Assembly: GCF_017353255.1 (NCBI RefSeq)
Contig: NZ_JAFMYU010000029.1
Span: 21,325 to 85,324, forward strand
Source: Fibrella aquatilis
GTDB taxonomy: Bacteria; Bacteroidota; Bacteroidia; Cytophagales; Spirosomataceae
Length of the DNA stretch: 64,000 nt
Direction: 5' to 3'
This document shows positions 58,473 to 64,000 of this stretch, one piece after another. Position numbers and translations under genes: made by a program. A model generated the notes under the pieces. That model was not told the DNA's origin, ran no database searches, and was given only the letters and a program-made list of their open reading frames with translations. Position 1 is the first letter of the stretch; each line of letters begins with the position of its first letter.

Positions 58473-60188
58473 ATGACACCCCCCGCTAACGAACCTTCGA
58501 CCGAACGGTCGTTGAATTTTATAGAACAAATCGTTGAAGAAGACATCTCGGCGGGCCTGCACGACGGGCGTGTACTCACCCGTTTCCCGCCCGAACCCAA
58601 CGGCTATCTCCACCTCGGCCACGCGAAATCTATCTGCCTCAACTTCGGTTTGGCGCAACGCTACGGTGGGCTGACCAACCTCCGTTTCGACGATACCAAC
58701 CCTGTTACAGAAGACACCGAATACGTCGATTCCATCAAAGACGACGTGCGTTGGCTGGGCTTCGACTGGGCGCAGGAACTGTATGCCTCTGATTATTTCG
58801 ATCAGCTCTATGCCTTTGCCGAAGCCTTGATCGAGAAGGGATTAGCGTATGTAGACGATTCGACAGCAGCCGAAATTGCCGCGCTGAAGGGGTCGCCCAC
58901 AGTGCCGGGTCAGCCTAGCCCCTTCCGCGACCGGAGCGTGGCCGAAAACCTCGATCTGTTCCGGCAGATGAAGGCCGGTGCCTACCCCGACGGGGCCAAA
59001 GTGCTGCGGGCCAAAATCGACATGGCTTCGCCGAATATGCACTTTCGCGACCCGATCATTTACCGCATCAAGCACGCACACCATCACCGCACGGGCGATG
59101 CCTGGTGCATCTACCCGATGTATGATTTCGCGCACGGGCAGTCGGACGCCATTGAGCAGATCACGCACTCGATCTGTACGCTGGAGTTCATTCCGCACCG
59201 GCCGCTCTACGACTGGTTTATTGAACAGCTGGGCATTTTTCCCTCGAAACAGTACGAGTTTGCCCGCCTCAACCTAACCTACACCGTCATGAGCAAGCGC
59301 AAGTTGAAGCGGCTGGTAGAGGGCGGGCACGTAACCGGCTGGGACGACCCCCGAATGCCAACCCTGGCGGGCATCCGGCGGCGCGGCTACACACCCGACA
59401 GCCTCCGCGAGTTCTGCGAACGCATTGGCGTGGCCAAGCGCGACAACCTCATCGATGTGGGGTTGCTGGAATTCTGCATCCGTGAAGAGCTGAACCGGAC
59501 CACCCACCGCGTGATGGCCGTGGTTGACGATCAACCTATCAAGCTCGTGCTGACCAACTACCCGGAAGGGCAGGAGGAGATTATGCACATTGAAAACAAC
59601 CCCGAAGACCCCGATTCGGGCACGCGCGAGGTGCCCTTTGGCCGGGAGGTCTACGTGGAGCGCGACGACTTTATGGAGGTGCCGCCGAAGAAGTATTTCC
59701 GGCTGGCACCGGGCCAGATGGTCCGGCTCAAGGGGGCCTACATTGTGCGCTGCGACGAGGTAATCAAAAACGGCGCGGGCGAGGTGACCGAACTGCACTG
59801 CACCTATATTCCCGAAAGCAAAAGCGGGCAGGACACGTCGGGCATCAATGTCAAAGGCACGATCCATTGGGTGTCGGTGGCTCATGCCGTGCCCGCCGAA
59901 GTGCGGTTGTACGACCGCCTGTTTGCCGCCGAAAACCCCGCTATGGAAGAAAAAGAGATGGAGTCAGATGACGACAACGCGTTCCTGTCGCTGCTAAATC
60001 CCAACTCGTTGGTGGTCGTGAAAGGTATGGTAGAACCCAACCTCGCGGGCCGGGCTGTGGGTGAGCGCGTGCAGTTTATGCGCAAAGGCTACTTCACCGT
60101 TGATGTTGATTCGACCCCCAATCAACTCGTCTTCAACCGCACCGTGACCCTAAAGGACGCCTGGGCGAAAGAGACGAAGAAGAGTTAA
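58473..60188 (+). CDS. glnS: glutamine--tRNA ligase
   Basis: A 571-residue class I aminoacyl-tRNA synthetase that charges tRNA-Gln directly. HIGH motif as HLGH within [22 protein letters not shown] loop as VMSKRKL, plus the RFDDTNP and SICTLEF signatures of GlnRS. The C-terminal anticodon-binding beta-barrels are complete. Length agrees with E. coli GlnRS (554). Presence of glnS implies direct Gln-tRNA formation rather than reliance on GatCAB for this tRNA. Confidence 0.97.
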   Translation: MTPPANEPSTERSLNFIEQIVEEDISAGLHDGRVLTRFPPEPNGYLHLGHAKSICLNFGLAQRYGGLTNLRFDDTNPVTEDTEYVDSIKDDVRWLGFDWAQELYASDYFDQLYAFAEALIEKGLAYVDDSTAAEIAALKGSPTVPGQPSPFRDRSVAENLDLFRQMKAGAYPDGAKVLRAKIDMASPNMHFRDPIIYRIKHAHHHRTGDAWCIYPMYDFAHGQSDAIEQITHSICTLEFIPHRPLYDWFIEQLGIFPSKQYEFARLNLTYTVMSKRKLKRLVEGGHVTGWDDPRMPTLAGIRRRGYTPDSLREFCERIGVAKRDNLIDVGLLEFCIREELNRTTHRVMAVVDDQPIKLVLTNYPEGQEEIMHIENNPEDPDSGTREVPFGREVYVERDDFMEVPPKKYFRLAPGQMVRLKGAYIVRCDEVIKNGAGEVTELHCTYIPESKSGQDTSGINVKGTIHWVSVAHAVPAEVRLYDRLFAAENPAMEEKEMESDDDNAFLSLLNPNSLVVVKGMVEPNLAGRAVGERVQFMRKGYFTVDVDSTPNQLVFNRTVTLKDAWAKETKKS

Positions 60189-60207
60189 AAGCAAATGGAG
60201 TAATAAT

Positions 60208-60244
60208 AAAAGGCCCTGTAAATCATTGATTTACAGGGCCTTTT
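60208..60244. terminator. bidirectional terminator with perfect 17-bp stem
   Basis: AAAAGGCCCTGTAAATC ATT GATTTACAGGGCCTTTT: perfect stem with A-tract and T-tract, so it can work in both directions. It ends glnS transcription. Confidence 0.92.
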
Positions 60245-60298
60245 AGTGCACTCAGCAAAGAGTATAGGTTTCTAAACCGACAGCAAATGTCGTGCGAA

Positions 60299-60476
60299 CC
60301 TATTCGTGCCATAGGTACGACAGGTTTGTAGCAAGACGAGTGCTTACGATAGAACAAAGCGTGCCGTAGGTACGCTACAACACAGGCGCCGTGGTTGCGT
60401 ACCTACGGCACGCTGGACATCCGTGTACATGCACCCTATTGGGCTACAAACCTGTCGTACCTACGGCACGAATAGG
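60299..60476. repeat. nested inverted repeats with four copies of a CGTGCCGTAGGTACG unit
   Basis: Outer arms 60299-60332 and 60443-60476 pair at 33 of 34 positions. Inside, 60358-60375 and 60397-60414 form a perfect 18-bp hairpin. Each of the four arms contains a version of CGTGCCGTAGGTACG or its complement. No gene lies in 60189-60498; apart from the terminator and this element I see nothing there. This unit differs from the word families elsewhere in the window. Confidence 0.92.
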
Positions 60477-60498
60477 GCCGCAGATCCTGCTCAACGTC

Positions 60499-61602
60499 TC
60501 AAATTAACCCCTCAAACGTGAGCGTCACGACGCCGTTGAGCAGGATTTGTGCTTTGCGGGGCAGGGCTACCCAAAGTGGGTTGGCGGGGTCGCTGCGTTC
60601 TACAATTTGCTCGTTGATACGCGTTTCGTTGCGGCTGAACGACGCTAGTTCAAACGCTTGTAAGGTATCGTTATACCGAATCCGGGCGTGAGGGTTCGAT
60701 ACGTAAGCCGAGTCGAGGCGGATGTAGTTGGGGAACGGCTCGTTGTCGGGCTCACGTCGGGCCAACACCACCTCGCGGTCCTGCATCCAGTAGGTTTCTT
60801 CCACGTTCGAGTCGGCCATGTAGCTCTCTATTTTGGCCAGGGCCGCGAGCTGTTCCTTACGTACTGCGGTAGCAACCGGGGCTGGGCCGACGAGGGGTTT
60901 GTGCGACGGAGCCGCTGACGTAGGCGGGGTTGCCTGAGGCACCGCGGGTGTTTCTGTTGCCGCCGACGTAGGTGCCGGAAGAGGTTCAGCCACTGGCTCA
61001 ACAAACTGCTCGAAATCGATTTTTACCGAAAAAGCCCCCGACTCCCGAAAATCGATGTGGCTGAACGCCAGCATGTTGGTATCTAGGGTGTTGTAAACAT
61101 TGGTGTTTTTTACCTTGCGCGTGGCCTTCACGTTCATGGGTCGGGCGGGGGCAGGCGGGGCGGGTTTGGCTACCTCACCCCCCACGGCATTGCCCGACAG
61201 CGACCCGATCACGGCCATGTCGCCGGGGCCAATGTCGCGCCCGTTGTACTCCTTGCCCGGACCAAACTTAAAATACCAGTGCGACGCCACCGGCACGATG
61301 GTGTCTTGTGGGCGTTTGCGTTGTTTTAGGTGGGCATAAAACGTCCGCACAGCCTCATCCACAATCACGGGCAGAGCAGCCAGTCGCTCTTCGTAGGCGG
61401 CGGGGTGGAGGATCACCAGAAAATGCGAGTCGAACAGCAGCCGGGTACCCACCGTTTCGCGGGCCAGCGACTGGTCGAAACAGGCGATGATGTCGTGCAG
61501 GATACGCTCGTTAGAAACGATGGTCGGCGCGGCATCGGTTTCGGCCTTGGGAATGATCAGGTTGCCAAGCTGTTGCAGGAAGCGGTTGGGCTTTTTTTCC
61601 AT
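60499..61602 (-). CDS. FhaA-like protein: DUF3662-like N-domain and degenerate C-terminal FHA domain
   Basis: About 367 residues from 61602 (MEKKPNRFLQQLGNLIIPKA); an ATG 36 nt upstream is an alternative. The N-terminal about 130 residues (ILHDIIACFDQSLARE, LLFDSHFLVILHPAAYEERL) resemble the FhaA N-terminal (DUF3662-type) domain. A Pro/Ala-rich linker follows, and the C-terminal about 90 residues (YIRLDSAYVSNPHARIRYND, ELASFSRNETRIN) have an FHA beta-sandwich pattern, although the canonical GRxxxSDIxL and SxxH are not intact (SNPHARI instead). If right, it is a phosphothreonine-reader adaptor, possibly for a Ser/Thr kinase or cell-wall complex. The domain call is inference. Confidence 0.6.
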   Translation of the reverse strand: MEKKPNRFLQQLGNLIIPKAETDAAPTIVSNERILHDIIACFDQSLARETVGTRLLFDSHFLVILHPAAYEERLAALPVIVDEAVRTFYAHLKQRKRPQDTIVPVASHWYFKFGPGKEYNGRDIGPGDMAVIGSLSGNAVGGEVAKPAPPAPARPMNVKATRKVKNTNVYNTLDTNMLAFSHIDFRESGAFSVKIDFEQFVEPVAEPLPAPTSAATETPAVPQATPPTSAAPSHKPLVGPAPVATAVRKEQLAALAKIESYMADSNVEETYWMQDREVVLARREPDNEPFPNYIRLDSAYVSNPHARIRYNDTLQAFELASFSRNETRINEQIVERSDPANPLWVALPRKAQILLNGVVTLTFEGLI

Positions 61603-61770
61603 CGAAACGGAAACGTGAGTAAGGTTGTGGGAGGACAATCTATCTAACTAACGTCGGCGTTAGCCAGATGTTTTTAGTGGTATGATTAGAAAGTAGGAGC
61701 ATACCAATAGCAATTTATCGAGATGTGAAATTATCAACGAATTGATTAGTTCAAAAAGTAGCTTTTTATC

Positions 61771-62343
61771 TTAGAGATAGGTAATATATGGCGTATCGAA
61801 ACGCCCACTTGTGATACGTACTATTTTACCCGTAACTCGATGACGAGCTTCAAACTCAAACGTGCCAGATACAAAACTGGATGTATGTTTTGTGATTGTT
61901 ACTGTGCCAAGATGCTGGTAATCGGTCCAGTATGAATTTTTAAATGAGAATGCCGGACTAGTATCATACGAACCGGTGTTTGCACAGACGCGCGGTAGGT
62001 CATCACATAAACTGTCTAATTTATACGTGCCTATCTGTCCAGTGTATTTAGATAGACTTACTAACAAGTATTGACTTTTATTATCATTACCTCCCCCAAT
62101 GAGCAACGTTTGTTGCGTCGCCAGATAACGTGCTGTAATACTGCCACTTTTAAAATCGTTGGAAACAGGTGTCCATCGCTGACCATCGATATAGCAACCC
62201 ATTGTGTAACTCCCTGTTTGGGTAGCAGCAGGTAAATCTGATCTCGGTTCTATGGGCGTACACCCAGAAATTAACCCAATTAGTAAGGCGTAACAGATGC
62301 CAGCCAAAAAATTTATTCGGTGTACTTTTGTTAATTTTTTCAT
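61771..62343 (-). CDS. AT-rich lipoprotein of unknown function
   Basis: A 190-residue protein with an N-terminal signal and lipobox LISGC (Cys28), then a beta-rich domain typical of small Bacteroidota surface lipoproteins (GSYTMGCYIDGQRWTPVS, then FSFKNSYWTDYQHLGTVTITK, FVSGTFEFEARHRVTGKIVRIT). Its base composition is visibly lower in GC than its neighbours, as is the surrounding DNA from about 61640 to 62690, which suggests a recent arrival. Codons ending in A/T are frequent. No function can be given. Confidence 0.7.
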   Translation of the reverse strand: MKKLTKVHRINFLAGICYALLIGLISGCTPIEPRSDLPAATQTGSYTMGCYIDGQRWTPVSNDFKSGSITARYLATQQTLLIGGGNDNKSQYLLVSLSKYTGQIGTYKLDSLCDDLPRVCANTGSYDTSPAFSFKNSYWTDYQHLGTVTITKHTSSFVSGTFEFEARHRVTGKIVRITSGRFDTPYITYL

Positions 62344-62687
62344 AATTTTGAATTAGTTAAATTGAGCAATACAAAGCATAACAAAAGGATCCTTCTGCTG
62401 TTTAAATAAATTAATCATTCACATTTTTGATTTTCAAAAATTACGTATATTAAAAACAGGTGGCTGGCTTCCACACTATGCCTTGGACAATTGGTATGAA
62501 TAGAGATCAATCAAACTTCTACAAAGCAGATCATTATAGCACAAAGTAATTGCCTTTTAACCAAACACCTGGCAGCACAAAAAGCGTTTGGTTTATAGAA
62601 ATAGTTATTCTATGGGAGACTTTATCACTCCTGTGTGGTCAATTTGTCCCACACGTTTTGCTTCTCAAGGAGTTGACTTACAGATGA
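62344..62687. other. AT-rich intergenic stretch without a recognised gene
   Basis: About 340 nt of visibly AT-rich DNA between the lipoprotein and the MFS gene. Only short open frames are present: one of 23 codons at about 62479-62550 on the plus strand, and another of about 43 codons that ends WLPHYALDNWYE near 62506. Neither can be assigned. No palindrome of the common family lies here, in contrast to most other gaps. Confidence 0.6.
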
Positions 62688-63935
62688 TTATGCTTCCACA
62701 AAATCAAGCTCCTTAGCAAAGGTCTCTTCCATGTTGGATAGACTCCAAAACGCCAGTCCGAAGACCACTATACCGATGATGGCGGCGGCGTTGAGGGTGC
62801 CAAATGCGGGTTTGAGGGCCTGGAACGAAAGCGTCATGGGGATGAGCATACCCCGCACAATACTGGGCACCGACGTAGTAGCTGTGGCGCGGAGGTTGGT
62901 GCCGTATTGCTCGGCCACCATGGTCAGGTACATGGCAATGTAGCCCGTGCAGAAGCCCAGCAGTAGGCAGATGGCGTAGAGCATTCCGACGGTTCTTAGT
63001 CCGCCGAAAAGGTATATGGTGCAAAGTAGAACACTGGAAATCAGCAAATAAGCCACCGCTCGTTTGCGGGAACGGAGCCATTGGCTCAGCGGTCCCGATA
63101 GCATATCGCCCCCGGCCAGGCCGATGTAGAGTAGCATCACGCAACGCCCCGGCTCTACGGTATTGGGCAGGTGCATGGCCTCGCCAAACTCGTTGGCAAA
63201 CGTGGCCAAGATACCCACAATAAACCAAGTGGGCAACCCCACCGCCACGCAGCGCAGGTACTTGCCAACGCCCGCCCAACTGCGAAAAAACTGCCCGAAA
63301 TTGCCGCGACTTACGCCCACGTGTTCCTGCTTCATGGCCGTAAACAGGCCTGATTCAAATACACTCACGCGGAGCAGCAACAGGGCCAACCCCATGCCGC
63401 CGCCCACGAAAAAGGCCGTTTGCCAGTCGAAGAGGCTGTTGACGATATAGGCTAAGCCCGCGCCGAGGTAGCCCACCCCCGCCACCATCGAGGTGCCGTA
63501 GCCGCGAATGGCTTTGGGCAGAATCTCGGCCACCAGCACCATCGCTGCCCCGATTTCGCCCGAAAGGCCCACGCCCGCCACAAACCGCATGAGGGCGTAG
63601 TAATCCGTAGGGCGCATGAACGTGATGTAGGGCACCACCCCGCAGGCGATGTTGGCTAGTGAGTACATCACGATGGAGCCAAACAGCACTGACATCCGCC
63701 CGCGCCGGTCGCCGATGATACCCCAAAGAATGCCGCCCACCAGTAGCCCCGCCTGTTGGCAATACAAAATAAATGCCCCAACACTCGACACCTCGGCCTT
63801 GCTCAGCCCCATCGACTGCAAACTAGGCACGCGTACAATACTGAAAATCAGCATGTCATATACATCAACGAAAAACCCCAGCGCCGACACAATGACGGGG
63901 AGGGTGAGGAGGGGAGAAAGGCGGTGGGGGGGCAT
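62688..63935 (-). CDS. MFS transporter, metabolite:H+ symporter type
   Basis: A 415-residue major facilitator with 12 predicted TM helices. The loop 2-3 motif A is present as GIIGDRRGRM (72-81), and the first helix contains Asp in FFVDVYDMLI. The pattern, including AKAIRGYGTSMVAGVGYLG-like segments, fits the metabolite:H+ symporter (MHS/sugar phosphate) branch, transporting organic acids or sugars into the cell. The substrate is unknown. A palindrome arm begins 5 nt beyond its start codon. Confidence 0.88.
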   Translation of the reverse strand: MPPHRLSPLLTLPVIVSALGFFVDVYDMLIFSIVRVPSLQSMGLSKAEVSSVGAFILYCQQAGLLVGGILWGIIGDRRGRMSVLFGSIVMYSLANIACGVVPYITFMRPTDYYALMRFVAGVGLSGEIGAAMVLVAEILPKAIRGYGTSMVAGVGYLGAGLAYIVNSLFDWQTAFFVGGGMGLALLLLRVSVFESGLFTAMKQEHVGVSRGNFGQFFRSWAGVGKYLRCVAVGLPTWFIVGILATFANEFGEAMHLPNTVEPGRCVMLLYIGLAGGDMLSGPLSQWLRSRKRAVAYLLISSVLLCTIYLFGGLRTVGMLYAICLLLGFCTGYIAMYLTMVAEQYGTNLRATATTSVPSIVRGMLIPMTLSFQALKPAFGTLNAAAIIGIVVFGLAFWSLSNMEETFAKELDFVEA

Positions 63936-63940
63936 GAATT

Positions 63941-64000
63941 GATTTACGATTTGGGATGTACGACTTACGATTTGTTGCTTACGCAGGCGTAACCCCCCGC
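63941..64000. repeat. A-word inverted-repeat arm cut by the window edge
   Basis: GATTTACGATTTGGGATG, then TACGACTTACGATTTG and TTGCTTACGCAGGCGTAA, match the words and core of 77-180. The partner arm should lie beyond the window. It begins right behind the MFS start codon region. Confidence 0.6.

Noticed and set aside
62400..62560. Short plus-strand frame ending in WLPHYALDNWYE
   Set aside because: Only about 43 codons after a stop, without a clear start or homology; it may be chance in AT-rich DNA.
1..64000. tRNA or rRNA genes, IS elements or prophage genes
   Set aside because: No cloverleaf, rRNA signature, transposase, integrase or phage structural gene was recognised while reading all gaps.
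77..64000. All palindromes as simple rho-independent terminators
   Set aside because: Most lack a T-tract, several lie between divergent genes or just before start codons, and true terminators (19256, 30652, 37082, 60208) occur separately in the same window.

Overview
The window looks like a chromosome segment of a Bacteroidota, most likely order Cytophagales (Spirosoma/Fibrella-like). Supporting traits are a moderately GC-rich sequence, TAnnTTTG promoter elements instead of sigma70 boxes, a secreted amidase with a type IX secretion C-terminal domain, PorT-type outer-membrane barrels, a TonB-dependent receptor, a DUF3667 protein, a pyrophosphatase-OmpA fusion, and almost no visible Shine-Dalgarno sites. 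The genus is inferred, not proven. No tRNA, rRNA, CRISPR array, prophage or IS transposase was found.

Layout. 0-10 kb: photolyase, a class A beta-lactamase-like hydrolase lacking Glu166, two tandem outer-membrane barrels plus a third paralogue at 9.1 kb, a DUF3667 membrane protein, an NAD-dependent epimerase-like protein and a large PVC-type lipoprotein with cytochrome c. 10-24 kb: alanine dehydrogenase divergent from an Lrp regulator, a TIG-domain lipoprotein, a geranylgeranyl-reductase-like flavoprotein, a GH13-like enzyme, an orphan sufB, an SMR-like transporter, a DinB/YfiT protein, accA and a beta-CASP metallo-beta-lactamase protein. 23-33 kb: PBP4-type DacB, a CHASE3 histidine kinase, hslV, a Clp ATPase coupled to an aldo/keto reductase, and PolX. 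33-46 kb: pyrG, yidC, a TPR/periplasmic-binding protein, hemL, a glycosyltransferase, a 51-residue basic protein, a GNAT acetyltransferase, hisS and phzF. 46-64 kb: the fused membrane pyrophosphatase, a T9SS amidase, a PIG-L deacetylase, a TonB receptor, an EEP phosphatase, a spore-photoproduct-lyase-like radical SAM enzyme, glnS, an FhaA-like protein, an AT-rich lipoprotein and an MFS transporter. The content is mostly housekeeping and cell-envelope genes in short or single-gene transcription units.

The strongest unexplained signal is not a gene. More than 20 intergenic spaces hold a long inverted repeat. Arms are about 30-78 nt, several are perfectly paired (48/48, 53/53, 43/43, 38/38 twice, 33/33), and loops are often 8-12 nt. 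Each has an outer arm of a short, slightly varied word (TACGA-type, CAGTATG-type, AAGAAGTGAG-type, GTGAAAGAG-type, TTTAAG-type) and, in most, an inner GC-rich core related to GCTKACGCC/GGCGTMAGC. The same word families recur at distant loci. Several palindromes begin in or next to a stop codon and end a few bases before the next start codon, so they fill the whole intergenic space. Two copies sharing a core differ by a base change matched in the opposite arm. This looks like an abundant repeat family acting at gene borders. I do not recognise it as a named element.
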